Source of the DNA: Nymphaea colorata
Lineage: Eukaryota > Streptophyta > Magnoliopsida > Nymphaeales > Nymphaeaceae
NCBI RefSeq assembly: GCF_008831285.2
Contig: NC_045143.1
Span: 5,031,503-5,095,502 of the forward strand
Direction: 5' to 3'
Length of the DNA stretch: 64,000 bases
The stretch's first letter is position 1, and each line of letters starts with the position of its first letter. Positions 12,150-27,400 of this stretch are shown one piece after another. The translations under genes were made by a program, and so were the position numbers. The notes beneath the pieces were generated by a model that saw only the letters and a list, made by a program, of their open reading frames with translations, was not told where the DNA came from and ran no database searches.

Positions 12150-12357
12150 GGAAGAGAACTAAGGATGTGTTTGAAAATGAGATCTGAGACTGATCTGAAA
12201 TCCATTTTGTACAAAAACCAAGTTTCAGCTCTGTGTTAAATGAGGATTTGAGATCTTTAACCCTCGGATTTGAGTTTGGATGAGGGCATGTCAGACTTTA
12301 AATCCTTAGATCTAAGATCCTTGGTTATCTGAGATCCGAGGTAAACAAACACCACAT
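12150..12357. mobile_element. MITE-like element with GTGTTTG ends
   Basis: The left part GGATGTGTTTGAAAATGAGA pairs, as an inverted copy, with the right part GGTAAACAAACACCACAT. Between them are repeated GATCTGAGATC words. Length is about 200 bp, with no coding capacity. The superfamily is uncertain; no target duplication is obvious. Confidence 0.45.
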
Positions 12358-13108
12358 ATGGTTCAATTTTTGAACCACATTTATTTTCATAAAGTAAGAG
12401 TTATGTCTCTATCAATTCTTTAACTTTCTATATTATTCCGAATATTATCTGAAACCAAGATCTGATCATGGCAGCCAGGCATTTGCTACTTCAGGTTTTG
12501 GTATCCTTTCCTAATGATGCAATCCTGTTTCCTTTTACTTGTATCAATTCAATCAGAGAAGAATATCATTGGGACCAAGTTACTTTTAAAAAGTCGTCTT
12601 GTATCTAGCAATTTGTGGGCGTCGAGTGATATCGTTGAGATGTAAGCTTGTTCTCAACAAGATGACCACACACGGGATGGTCTCAAAATGTCCGATTATG
12701 ACCCAAAAACCAAAACCATCAATTTTAAATCCTTTATTGAGTCTATCTGCAGGAACCTTTTTATGTTTGTCTCTTTGAAAGCAATGAAAGTAAAGTTTGT
12801 GTGTGTGGGTAAAGAAAAAAAAAAAAGGAAAAAAAGGCATTTTAGTGATTCCCCTAGTATTACTATGCATTTCCCCCCTTTTTCTCTCAACCAACTACTT
12901 CTCTCTTTTTCCTTCTCAACCTCCTGTCCGTCTGCGGCTGGGTGACTGTGCCGCTCCATCTTTCCTCTTTCTCTTATTTTTCTGTGCATTGTATTGTATA
13001 TTTCTTCTTTCTGCTTCTGTTTTTGCGGTTTATTTTTTGCGGATTGTTTTTGTACTTAGGGGACCTCTTGTCCCCAGATTTTGTTATATATTCCCATTTT
13101 ATTGGCTT
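12358..13108. other. intergenic spacer, pyrimidine-rich toward its right end
   Basis: No supported gene. The 12880-13108 part is C/T-rich and gives overlapping low-complexity frames of leucine, serine and phenylalanine on the plus strand, which I treat as non-coding. Confidence 0.5.
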
Positions 13109-13216
<108 letters not shown>

Positions 13217-13982
13217 AGCGCCTAGTATCCCTTATGTATGTAGTTAACATGATTTAGTTTTAAAAAATGGCATGTCATTCTCGTAAACGAACAAACTTCA
13301 GTTTTCTAGTATTTATAAGAATTAGTGCACTACGGAGTATTCATTTTCGAAGATATCAAAGTGCTATATTTGAGTTAATATTACAAAATCTAAAACTTGT
13401 CTTTTACCGGAACATATACGTAAGTTATGTACAAGGTTAGTTGAATAAAAGATTTGTAGAAAAAAAAAACAATTTTTAAGTCCCAATATATATATACACA
13501 CACCCGTAAATTGTGTATAAGGTTAGTTGAATAAATATACAAAACATTGTGGATTTCTCTATCTCGGTTTGGATGGAGAAATCTTTTGTTCTCTCACAAC
13601 ATATCAGCTCATTGCATCAAGCAGCTGTAGTAAAATTTAAATATATGTAGCTAAAAAAGCCATAAAATTGACTCTAGTTATGGAGGAAAAAAAAAACAAC
13701 TGCAACATTATTCCACTGTTCTTCTCTAAAACATAAATTATTCACTAGAAAACAGTGTGGGAAGAGTATCAACCTAAATTTCATTGCTTACATCAAAAAT
13801 CAATTATACGCCCATTCATACAACCTAGAGTTTAAAAAAAAAAAAGACTATTACCTATTTTGTGACTTGCGATTGCAACCCGATAAAAAGAGATGGGAGA
13901 AACAAGAATCAGAAAAAGAAGTAGAAGAGAGAGAGAGAAGGAGGGAGGAAGGGATGGAGAAACGAAAAACAAACAAGCCGAT
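13217..13982. other. intergenic spacer with poly-A runs and GA-rich stretch
   Basis: AT-rich, with several short A tracts and a GA-rich block at 13890-13965. No gene supported. Confidence 0.5.
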
Positions 13983-14135
13983 AAGCGAGTTGAGCTCGTG
14001 TAACTCGAACTCAACTTATTTACTACGGAGTTTTAACTCGAGCTTCAACTCGCTCATTTAATAAACGAGTCGAGCTCGAGCCGAGCATATACGAGCGAGT
14101 TAGAGTCAAGTCCGCTCCACGATTCATTTCTAAAC
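13983..14135. repeat. GAGCTCGAGCC word repeat, short copy
   Basis: Contains GCGAGTTGAGCTCGTG and GAGTCGAGCTCGAGCCGAGC words like those of 11421-11911. Borders are indistinct. Confidence 0.5.
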
Positions 14136-14254
14136 ATACCGATTAATACATTGCATTGGTGTTGAATTACATCCCCTTATGCATTGCATTGAACAGTCGT
14201 GAATGGACAGAGCTCAGAGCTTAAGATGTTCAAGATGGTTGGAAGATTTCAACT

Positions 14255-14257
<3 letters not shown>

Positions 14258-14298
<41 letters not shown>

Positions 14299-14478
14299 AT
14301 GTCAACGGATTGGATACATCTTTAATCATATCCGCTTTTTTGGATATTCATATATTCAGATTCGGATTCAGATTCGAATTCGAATAAAGCAAAGTCATAT
14401 CTGAATCCGAAATCTGATTTTACAATCTGAATCCGATCTGAATTCGAATTCGAATATATTGACATCTATATATATAAA
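14258..14478. mobile_element. TAGGGATGTCAACGG element inserted in a (TA)n tract
   Basis: (TA)n at 14258-14293 is followed by TAGGGATGTCAACGGATT (from 14294), a body of GGATTCAGATTCGAATTCG words, and an inverted decayed end GACATCTA (14461-14468), after which TA units resume. TATATATA on both sides fits an 8-bp duplication but cannot be distinguished from the microsatellite itself. Probably the same class as 11421-11911. Confidence 0.55.
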
Positions 14479-15209
14479 CATTACCACCACAGAAGGGAGT
14501 TTACTGAATATGATCAAACAATGAAGTCTGCGTCATAGTTACTGTAGTACCGTGCTTGGCAGCGTAGGAAAAAAATAAATGATGGCACGTGATCGGCAGA
14601 GAAGAGAGACCGAGGCAAGTGTAATGAGCTCCATGCTTGAACCTTTCGAGCTCAAAAGGACAGTCAGTCGCCTTTCTTTTCACCAAAAATATCCAGAACG
14701 TACCTATAGAAGAAGAAGGTGTTCTTAAATTAATACCGAACGACCTAAGTTCACCCTTTAAATCTTCGTGTTTGATGTTGAACTCATCGATGGCTGATAT
14801 TGTTCTCGTCAAATTTATATCGGATGATTAATTTACTGACTTTATCTGACAAAATTTGGCAGAGTGATCCTTTTTTTTTTAATTTTTGTTTCAAATAAAT
14901 GTATACTAACATATTTTTAAATTTGGCAGCACAATCTAGTCTTATAGTTATGATCTTAAGAATGGATTGATGCTACACATATACTAAGTTGGTCATTTGT
15001 TGTTAGATCTTATAGGTGTTTTTATATTTTTAAAAAATGAATGGCCTCTATGTCATGGTAATAAAAAAACAATATTTTCCATTAAAACAACTTGAATCAA
15101 AACATGTTTTATATAAAAAAGTCTTTAAAATATATTAAAATGTTTATATAATTATATTGTATTTAAAATAGTTTTTGAACAAAAAGGGTCTGGTTTTAAT
15201 CAACTTTTT
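14479..15209. other. intergenic spacer, nothing recognisable
   Basis: AT-rich. Open frames at 14501-14812 (-) and 14637-14831 (+) overlap one another and have no features of a known family. Confidence 0.5.
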
Positions 15210-17520
<2,311 letters not shown>

Positions 17521-17526
17521 CATAAT

Positions 17527-17627
17527 CTTCTTCTTACCAAACACTTTAGCTTTTACTGGTAAGTTCTGCAATCTCTTTCTTCTTACCAAACACTTTAGCT
17601 TTTACTGGTAAGTTCTGCAATCTCTTC
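17527..17627. repeat. 49-bp tandem duplication upstream of the CBL10-like gene
   Basis: TTCTTACCAAACACTTTAGC and the following 29 bases occur twice with a period of 49 bp, essentially unchanged, about 850 bp before the start codon of the CBL10-like gene. It may lie in its promoter; any regulatory effect is unknown. Confidence 0.85.
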
Positions 17628-17905
17628 CTGCATGCCTTGTTTTTGTCTTGTGTGATTTGTTATACTCTTTGGTGAGTAATTTCCTGTTCACTTTCTAACT
17701 CCCTCTTTTCACTTTTCCTTTTATTTTTCACGTGAATGGATAAGGTGGAAGGACAAGCTTTAGATCAAGTTTTTGGAAGAAGGAAAGGTGAGTTTGGCTT
17801 TCGTGAAGTGGGTCTGAATCTCCAGCAAATCGCACGTTTTCCTTCGAGATCGTGACTCCCCAAACGCGATCAGCCAAACGAGAACGTGGCAGAGAAGAGC
17901 TAGCA

Positions 17906-18094
17906 ATGGCGGTGGCGGAAAACGATGTGGCCACCCGACGACTCGTGTTCCTTGCCGCCTGGGCAAGGGGGGACCCAAGAACGCAGGCTTTCCATTTCCT
18001 GAACATCGTCGGATTGTTCGAGGAGACGCTCTCGTGGCCGTCGGATGCGGATGCTGGGCAGCCTGCCGTCGCTGTTCCAGACACGCAACGTTAA
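17906..18094 (+). CDS. possible upstream ORF in the CBL10-like leader, 62 aa
   Basis: The ATG at 17906 has a favourable context (AGCAATGGC). The frame (MAVAENDVATRRLVFLAAWA and on) ends 320 bp before the CBL10-like start. The local GC content is higher than in the spacer, as expected for a transcribed leader. It could be a translated uORF, an unspliced leader segment, or chance. I know no matching family. An overlapping 118-codon frame on the other strand (17728-18084) cannot be coding at the same time. Confidence 0.25.
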   Translation: MAVAENDVATRRLVFLAAWARGDPRTQAFHFLNIVGLFEETLSWPSDADAGQPAVAVPDTQR

Positions 18095-18413
18095 TAACGA
18101 GCGTTCAAACAAAATCCAATTATGAGTTCGCGTTCAATTTAAATTATGACTCTCTCATTCAAACCATCGTCTGTCTCTCTCTCTCTCTTAGCTGTAGAAG
18201 AGAACAGACGGTTTCGTGACTGTGCTTCTCTCCTGTTAATGGCTCCTCCTTCTAACTACTCTGTACGGAGGACTTGGTTCCTTTTTGCTTCCGTTTGTTT
18301 TACTTAGTTCGCTTCTTTTTTTTCTTTGGTGCCATTTGGTGGCAGAATGGGACTTTTGATCGGATTTCCCGGCTTATTTTTGTTGTTGTTCTTGGTGGTG
18401 GTGGCGGTGGTGG

Positions 18414-21400
18414 ATGATCCAGGGATGGAGCTCGCTGACAATGAGCGAGAAGTTATGCTGTGCGTTGATTCCGGTGGTGGCGATCCTTGACGTGATTGTG
18501 AGCGCCTGCGTCGGGTGCTTCGATCATCAAATCAGGAGGAAGCCTGCCCGCCAACTGGCCGATGCCGAGCGCCTTGCGATGAACACGCCCTGTAAGTTTG
18601 TAAACTGTCCTTCTCGACCCTCCTCCTTGCCGCTAAACTGCCCTTTTGCTTCTTGGTCCATGTTTGGTTCGCCGTCTACTTTAAGCTGTGTCACATTGAC
18701 GGTTTATGACGTGTCCTTTTGCTGTTCTCTTTTGTCCGTTTACCTTTTTTCTGCTCTTCTTTCTGTAATGGTGAACTTTTGCAGTTAATGTGAATGAGGT
18801 CGAAGCATTGTATGAACTATTTAAGAAGGTGAGCAATTCGTTGATCGAGGACGGGCTGATACATAAGGTGCTAGATCTTCTTCTTCTCTCTGAGCGTTGC
18901 TCGTTTACTTCAGTCCAATTGGTTCTTTTCTTTCGTTCATTGGATGATCTGGAGATGGACGGGATGATTCTTTAGTAAGATGGAGAGTTTCTTGAAAGGT
19001 GGTTGGGTATTTATTTTTGACAGGTGCAATGACTGTGCTATCTGTCTGCATTTGGAACTTTTATTTGGATTTTGCAGCTAGTTGGTAGTAGATGAATGTT
19101 ATATCACGTTTGGAATAAGGAATTTTTTATGTTTCTCTCAGTGCAGTGACATAGATCTTTTAGACCAGTAGATATATGATCAATTATTTACTGCTTTAGT
19201 TCTCAGCTTGCTTTGATTGATTGACGTAAAATAGATTCTAGGTCGTAATCGTTCTTGTGGTTCTGCCTTGGGCCATGCCTCACATTGCCAAACTCGTGCG
19301 TGCTAGTGAATGTGTGCAAGTAAATAACATAAGTCTCACCCCTTTGCTGATGATGCGCTTGATGTGCATACTTTTATGCCAAAGATACTGGTGCAAGCTC
19401 TCCTTGCTGGAGTTCTGAGATTTTGTCTTGAGCCCAAAGCACTTACAGTTACCGTTGATTGAGGAAGTCTGATTGCCTTCTTGCCCATTGGCGAGTGCAG
19501 AAGGCGATATTTGTCAAAGTACACATTGGGTATAGTACGGTCTCTGAAGTGGCTTCGTGTATTATGCAATGTATCATGATGGTTATGAAATGGTTTTGTG
19601 TTAAACGCTAGATACTTGTACAAGTATGTTATATACTTGCATTTGGACTTTGTTAAACCACATCGAGTGCTACAAATTTTATTTGGTTGATGTGAAGCAA
19701 TATGGTTAGTCCTTTGAATTTTTTTTCATCTTCTTTTTTCCAGGAAGAACTTCAACTTGCCTTGTTCAATACTTCATTCGGTGAGAACCTTTTCATTGAC
19801 AGGGTAAGAGAAACACTATAGTCCTTTTCTCATTGATAACGCTCTCACATCATCCCTCGTTACCACATATGGTGGTCTATTTTCCATAAGTTAATTCATG
19901 GTATGGAATTATAAAGTGGAAAATGTTGTAGATATTGAGATACTCAAGTTATTAAAAGGCAGCACATGGTGTTATCAATATCTTTTTTTTTTCCGATAGA
20001 AGGTGATACTGCAGTAAAATTAAAATGTGTGTTGATGAGAGATGGTAAATCTGCGAATAAGAATCATGGATTACTATTGGTTCTATGATATCTAGAAACT
20101 TAGTTTAGCACCTCTATGACAGCGTGTTTGAAGTCTACTTTTGTGGACATTTTTAGAGAATAAGGCTGCTGTACCACCTTCCTCTTTTCTTCCTTTAATC
20201 CACAGTCCACGCCCTTCAAATGTGGGTTCTCAACTATAAATAAAGGAGAAATCTTATTGAGATATTCAAATGCACCCTAACTAGATTCTAACTTGTAGAA
20301 ATATTCTGCAAAAACATGGGAAGGAACTTTTGCTGTTCTTGATGTTTATTTAGTCAATGCACTATATATGTCTGGGGAGGGGGAAGATTAAGCCAACTTG
20401 CCCCTAGAGACCTAGTGCCCATGGGATTTGAGTTGATGACATGCCCCAACCAGCTATGCTAACCCCACCTTGGGCCACTGTATCTGTTTGGAGAGTTACT
20501 TAATTTTCTGATCTCTCAAGATTAATTGTTAATTTAGATGGTTTTTCATTTTCAGATTCTTTTCATTTTTGTTATAGATATGTGTGTGTATGCATTTTTT
20601 CCACTTTATGACAATACACTGTTGAAAACTTGAAATCTCTCTCTTTCTATCTCTCCCCCTTGCTCAATAGTTCCATATACATAAATTGATGCATACACAA
20701 GTAGGTGCTTGATAAAGAACTTAAAAATGTGATCATGGTATTTTTAGTCCTCTATGGAAGGAAAGGATAAAGTCAAGCATCACTTTGCAATGAACAATGA
20801 ACTATCTCTGAAAAATTGTCAAACTCAAATTTGCTGTCCATGGAACAGCATCCTTCATAATGTATGTTAAATTGCTTTCATTTCTTGTATCTACCTCATC
20901 TGCCTTTTGACGATTTGTTTTTGTTTTCAGCATTAATAAATAGGGGGCAATGTCTTCTTGGTTTAATTCTGAAAGTAATTTTTAATCCAAAGAAATTTAG
21001 TTCATTTCTTGCTTCCTCTCTTTCTTAGGTCTTTGATCTATTTGACGAAAAGAGAAATGGTGTAATTGAATTCGAGGAGTTTGTTCGCTCACTCAGTGTA
21101 TTCCATCCAAATACACCTCTTCAAGAAAAAATTGATTGTAAGAAACTGCAGATATTATGGGACTTTCTGTTTATCCATGTGTTCAAATTCAGATCGAGTA
21201 TGAATCTAACAGTACATCCTTTGCATATTTGAGATGATTTGCAGTTGCATTTAGGCTTTATGATCTGAGACAAACTGGTTTCATAGAGCGTGAAGAAGTA
21301 AGATTTCTTGTGCTCAAACTATCTCTTTTCTGAGTCTTTTCTTTTTGTTCATCATCATTGCACTCATACAACATCCACAGAAGGATATGCCGTATGAAGA

Positions 21401-24400
21401 AAATTGTTGGGATGCATTTTCACCTGTCACACACAAGATTCACTAGTATGCATACCTTACAGTCGATCTATATCACAAAAACACGTTCCTTAGCATTTAT
21501 ATTTATTCAGTGTTCACCATAAATGCTGTGCTGTTGTTGCATTTATTTTTTGGTGGTATTAACTGTCCTTGATTCTTGATATTTTTTCTCTTAAGATTTG
21601 TCATCAAATACATTGTATTTCTATCTTCACTCTTCAGCTTAGAGAAGCCATATGCATATTTGTCTCTTTGAATTAGAATATGGTTTACATTGACCTTATG
21701 TTGAAATACATGTGACAATTGAAAATTTTTATTTCTCACTTCACAATGGTGATTCTGTGAAACAGCAACTTAATTCATGAGATGATAATTGAACTACTCA
21801 GGAACCATGATAAGTCATGCAAGAAACATCAGAAAGCAAGGCAGTTGTTAGATATTAGCAAAGGGCTGTGATTCATGCAAAACAAGTATCCAATATATAG
21901 AAAGTTACTTAATCCTTCAAGCATCTTCTGTCTTGAAATGATAATCTTCCATGAGTGTAGATGCAGGGTGAGAGATAGGTCTTGTAACTTGGTTGTTTGA
22001 CTAAAGTTTACGGCTAAAAGAGTTTGGGAAGGAAAAGAATGCACGTGATGTTGAAAACTGGGGTTCCACATTTTGATCAAGATACAACACTATAATTAGT
22101 GGCATTGAGTTTGACCATGTAAAACCGAGTCATCAGAGGACTTTATGTCATGTTAAAGAAATAAAGGGAGAATGTGGAAGAAATAAAGGCATTCCTGTAG
22201 TCTCCCTACTTCCAAGCAATCAGAGGACTTTATGTCATGTTAAAGAAATAAAGGGAGAATGAGTGAAAACCTTTGAACATCTAATGTCTACAATGCCAAA
22301 TGACTAAGGTCAACTGTCGCCATAACCAGTGATGGGGGTTGGAATACATGGTCCTTACAATCAACTAAGCATAAATAATTGCTCAAATTCCTTAGTCGAT
22401 CCTTCAGTTTGAATGTAAAAGGTAATGGTAATAGCTGCATCATTTGATTTGATGGACTTCAATATTATTGCACTTGATTTCAAGTTTTTCTGAAATGTAT
22501 TAATGAATATGGACTCTTTGAGAAAGTTATCTTGTTTTGTACCTGCTGGTGCTGCTTCAGCTCACCATATTCAGCAGTCAGCTAATGATAAGTGCTTTCC
22601 ACTCAATATATGCACATTAAACTTGGCTTGTACTTGAGTTTAATGTCGTTAAGTGAGTTATCAATTGACAGAGTCATTTGTTTAATCTTATAAACATTTG
22701 TTGGTTATTTCTATGTACAACTTCAAAACTTTTTCTTGCTTTTGATATTAGAAAATGATCTGTACATATGTAGCCATGTCCCCACACGCAAGTTTTATGA
22801 AATTGCTTCACACCTATGTCTGCATCAATCTGCACCTGCACCCATGACAGAATTCTATTTCTTTTCCAGTATGTTTGATTTTTGGTCATATTGATGGTCA
22901 CAAAACGAGAACTTTGGGACTGACAGATGTCATGTATCATGTTAGAATGGTGACTGACCTTTTATAACCTAGTACCTAGTAGGCTGGTACTGTGTGACTG
23001 ATGGTCATTGAACTCTTTTAACAGGTTAAGCAAATGATAGTTGCTATTCTTCGCGAATCGGATATGACATTATCAGATGAACTTCTTGAAGACATTATTG
23101 AGAAGGTAGGATATATTAGTAATAGGTCCGTGGTCCTTATCCTTCATGCATGAAGAACTTGATGCATATAGCGTGGTTTTTTTCTTTTCAGACATTTTTG
23201 GAGGCTGATGCTGACATGGATGGGAAAATAAACAAGGATGACTGGAAGCTGTTTGTTTTACGGCACCCATCTTTGTTGAAAAACATGACCCTCCCTTACT
23301 TAAAGTATGTCACTTTTACCTTTTTTCCTTAAAAATTTTCCCCAAGGATGATATTTTCTCATGCAGATGGATCTTTATCTTTTCCTATTGAATTCATGTA
23401 GCAAGTCCATTATCAATTTATTTGTCAGGTTTTAACTAGGTTTTCCCTGATATGAATCGTTCACATACTCAACGATGTAAACTAGAAACTTCTACAGAGT
23501 AGTTATCTGGTTGTGAAAAAACTTGTTCCTTGTACAAATTAGCATCCTTCTGTCTTAACTGATGACCAACTGTTATGAGGTATGAGATGTCATTGCCAAT
23601 TTCACAGTCTTGCCCAATACTCTGAAGCACTAAAAATATTACTTCTTTTCAACAGGTGAGAAATGTGAAGATATCATGATGGAAAACATGCTTGAATTTT
23701 TGCTAGACTTTCTAAAAGAATATTTTATTTTTATATGTTTGAAATATACATCTTCCAGAGGCACTCAGACCATTAAGAAAAGTCTCTTTTCCATTACTTG
23801 TGTGTTTGAGGCTTCTTCTTTATTGGTTCTTTATGCATTTCAAGTAAAGTACGAAGGAATGTTTTATGTTGCATTATTCTTTATTCTTTCTATTTGATTC
23901 ATATTCCAAACTTCAAATCATTCTCAAGAAAACATACTTTCAACAAGAAAAATCCTGATAAGATTCTTACAAGCAAATGCCATCAACAATATTAGTGCCG
24001 TGATGATCCTAGAAAATCTCAGATTTGGTGGAGTATATTTTTCTCTTTGATACTGATATATTTTTCTGCTTGCTAATGAAGGGCAACACAACACAATAGT
24101 TCCCATTAACATAAATTGTGTTCTTGTGATACAGATCTATCTGGTGTTCCTTTCCATCAGAAACTGTGTCTGTGAACTTTAACTAATTGTTAATTATTTT
24201 TTCTTCTTATAACTAGTAATTGTAGTTTATCGGACTGCCACTTATTTTGTAGGACAGACAGGCTTTCTTTAGTATTATAGCCAGTTCCATTTGATTGGAA
24301 ATTTTATATAAACTGCTTACAAATGTATCCAATTATTCCAAACATGTAGGGACGTCACGACCGTTTTCCCAAGTTTTGTGTTCCATTCTCAAGTGGATGA

Positions 24401-24404
24401 TTAG
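18414..24404 (+). CDS. CBL10: calcineurin B-like calcium sensor, CBL10 type, 243 aa, eight exons
   Basis: Exons: 18414-18591, 18785-18867, 19744-19803, 21029-21137, 21245-21297, 23025-23105, 23192-23304, 24350-24404, all GT-AG with matching phases. CBL proteins bind calcium and recruit CIPK kinases through the NAF motif; CBL10 acts with CIPK24/SOS2 in salt tolerance at plasma membrane or tonoplast. Instead of the N-myristoylation signal of many CBLs, this protein has a long N-terminus with a hydrophobic segment (about residues 14-36, from [12 protein letters not shown]), the hallmark of CBL10. EF-hand loops: a non-canonical first one in exon 2, then 113-124 ([12 protein letters not shown]), 150-161 ([12 protein letters not shown]) and 194-205 ([12 protein letters not shown]). 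The C-terminal FPSF motif (232-235), whose Ser is phosphorylated by CIPKs in the family, is present. The start at 18414 fits CBL10, where SSLT lies just before the membrane segment. The last EF loop ends in Asp rather than Glu. Confidence 0.95.
22132..22261. repeat. 43-bp direct repeat in intron 5 of the CBL10-like gene
   Basis: ATCAGAGGACTTTATGTCAT and the next 23 bases occur at 22132 and again at 22219, apparently identical, separated by 44 bp. Confidence 0.85.
22765..22850. repeat. fragment of the GGGTGCAGGT repeat family, inverted
   Basis: In intron 5 of the CBL10-like gene: TAGCCATGTCCCCACACGCA, then CACCTGCACCCATGACAG. It resembles 60190-60240 (CTCCCATGTCCACGCATATA, then ACCTGCACCCATGTGACA). 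Confidence 0.4.
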
Positions 24405-27400
24405 AAGTTCTAATTGTGTTTTGGAGGGTTTGAAAACGTTGGACTCAGTGGATCAGAATGCTCTGCCTGTTTGAGATCGCACAATGTGGATGACTGGACA
24501 TACATCAGTGGAAGTAACATTGAACAGGAGCCATTTTTGCTACTACTGCAGAACTGTCCAGTGTGGCTTCATCTTCAATGTCCCTGATGACAAGTAGCCG
24601 TGCTTTTCCAAGGCATCTTGATGAATCTTCTTGGCAATCACACTCATTCTGCCTGTGCAGTTTGTGTTGCCATGTTGTACTGAATGAGTACAATCAATGT
24701 GCTTGCATTCCACTTGGAGGCATTCTGTCTCATTGCTTCCCTGGAAACATTATTTGGCCAAATTGTACAATATTTTGTTTCTTCCAACTGTAAAGTTTTC
24801 ACAAATTTGAATAAAGCTTCGACATGTGGTTTATTATCACATCTGAATATTTTCAATTTTAATATGCAGAAACTGTTTTTAATTTAGCAATAACAATGAA
24901 ACTTGACAGCCAGACGTTAAACTTCAGTTGCTGTGGTTTGCTTTACTACCATCAAGAGCTGCCATTTTGCGAACCAGTTTCTGGGTGTCTGCAAAACAAT
25001 CCGTAATGGCTTCTTTCTGTAGCTTTGCAGATCATTTGTTACTAATGGTATCAGGATCACCTATAGCATAATGTGGACATGTCACGGTAACCTGATAGAA
25101 CTGATAAAAGCGAAAATCCTTCTTCACTTTCCTGTTGGAAAGTTTTTCTTTCCTGCACCAATTGATCTAATTTTCACAGGTTTGTGTCATTTGCCACCAA
25201 AAGGACATCGATATTTTCATGACGAAACACGACCTAGCAACTGGTCTGATCAAACGAACCAGTTTCGAACTTGTCTGCAGTGTCGGATCTGCAAATGAAT
25301 AGATAAATACAGTACAACATCCACGTGCAGGCCAATTATTCTCGCTCCTAAAGAATTTTATCAGTAGATTCATGGCAATAAAAGGAGAGGATTATCGCCA
25401 TATGTGGTCACCCAATGGAGCTTGATGAGTATGTTAGTAGATAAAAGATGAAAATGTTTACTGATTATACTTCCAATAATTGGAAAGTCGATCGAGGAAA
25501 GGTCAGGTCGCCACCCATTTTACTTTACTAAGTAGCACAGTATAAGAGTCATTGATTCAGTTGTGATCAGTGGCTAGACCAATTGCGAGGCCACATCCAT
25601 TGCCCATATTGCTCGGCAACTCATGCAAAGAATGACCTGATTTCACTTCTTCGGAAGCTCCTAACAGTATGTGGTAGGAATGTCAATGGGTCGCATCCAC
25701 AGCAGCCAAGGCTCTGTTCTGGAAGCTCGTGATGGAAATGTGAATTTTCATGTATTAGCAACAACACGACTTTGGCCTTAAAGAGCATAGCGCATAGCTG
25801 GTTGTGCTGGTGGGCAGAAAGAAACTATCACCAGTTAGATTATTGTGGATGCGATATCCCTCTGTCATATGGGGCGGAAAATGGTACAAAGTTGATACAT
25901 TTGTTTCTTTACTACATGCCAATGCAGCCTCGGACTCTAGAGGCAGAGGGGCTTTGGCTCTCCTTTTCGGGATCATGGGTCGTAATCTCCTCTCTCACCG
26001 GTAACAATACCAACACGTTTGAATTTGATGAAGTTACCAACTCCCTAAATTTCTTGGTAACATCCGAGCTCATTTTGTTTTTCTGGCAGTTTTTGCTAGC
26101 AAAGAAAGGGAGCTTGTTGTTCGTTCATGCTGATAACAGTATTGAAATCTAGTTTTAAGGATTAAATTGCCCTACCATCTTCGTCTGTTAGAGTGTTTGC
26201 TCCCGAGGACATTTTTCATGTACAGTTCATCTAATCCTCCTTTCAAACAGAAGATTGGTTGAAACCCAAGCCTCAGACCAAATTTACGGGAGAGGAGGCG
26301 TCACTTGGTTTTCATGTGAAATTGACGTATTTTGCATTGTGGCACACATGTTCTTGGTGTTCCTTGTCAACGTCAATTTCAGAGGAAAAAACCATGAAAG
26401 GGTAGCTCTGAAGGGTTTGGTGCTATGGCTGCTTAGCCCCGACAGCAGTTGGAACAAAACCAGTTTCTGTTTGGTTCCCATGGCCGTCAACCTCTTGTGC
26501 AAGATGAAGCAGACATTGACCTTGAGAGCAAGGAATCCCAGCCTTAGCCCTTGGAGTTTTACGTTATTGGGCATGCGACAAAGGCTCTGGCTTGTTCACA
26601 AACATATACCCAAAACATGTGAAATTACAAATGCTAATCTTAGTTTAATTTAGTTACAATTTGATGGCAGAGTTCATCTGTTTTCAAGTTTACCCAAGTA
26701 ACCAAGGGGCACTAGGCAATAAAAAATAATACTTCAAATTTAACATGGCTCTCTTTCTTGTAATATGTATTGGTGATGCTAAAATTATGTTAGAAATCCA
26801 ATCTTAGCATCAAAGCAAGTGTTTTCTGAACTTCTTATGATCTTAAGATAAGTGTCTAACATGGTTTTAGCCTCATGAAGGACCGACCATGCAAAGTACT
26901 TAGTTCTTATTTTGTTGCAGACTAGGCAGAGCTAGAAATTTTTTTTCATATAACACTAAGCATATAGTTAACAAATTTTCAATTAGCTGCGAGGCCGTCA
27001 CCCAGGTTTCGTGGGGCTGTCGTATATAACTGGACCCAGACCCAACCATATTCAACCACTAAATTAACCTTTTAGAGAATGAGCTCCATGGGGCCTATTT
27101 CGGTCTCTGGTTGCATGACTGATAATTTAAATTTTCGTTACTTACAAACATAATCAAAGTAGATGCACCTTGTTTCCCACTTAGAACAATGGATTCAAAC
27201 ACGCTCATGCAAAACTTAAATTTATTTCTACAGCTGCACTTATTAATCAAAACTGGGAAACTAATTAAGAACCAAATCCTTGGACCTGCATCATCCTTCA
27301 TATTAATTTGATCTTTCAAACTAAGAGGAACAGCATTAAAATCCCTACGCCGACCTCTTTAGGTCCATTATTTTTCATAACTTTAGAAGAGCTGCAATTC

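Noticed and set aside
17728-18084. 118-codon minus-strand frame upstream of the CBL10-like gene
   Set aside because: No domain, and it opposes a likely transcribed leader; open stops are explained by higher GC content.
25772-26653. Open frames of 126 and 132 codons in the 12-kb spacer
   Set aside because: Both have rival frames on the opposite strand, no family likeness and no consistent splice partners.
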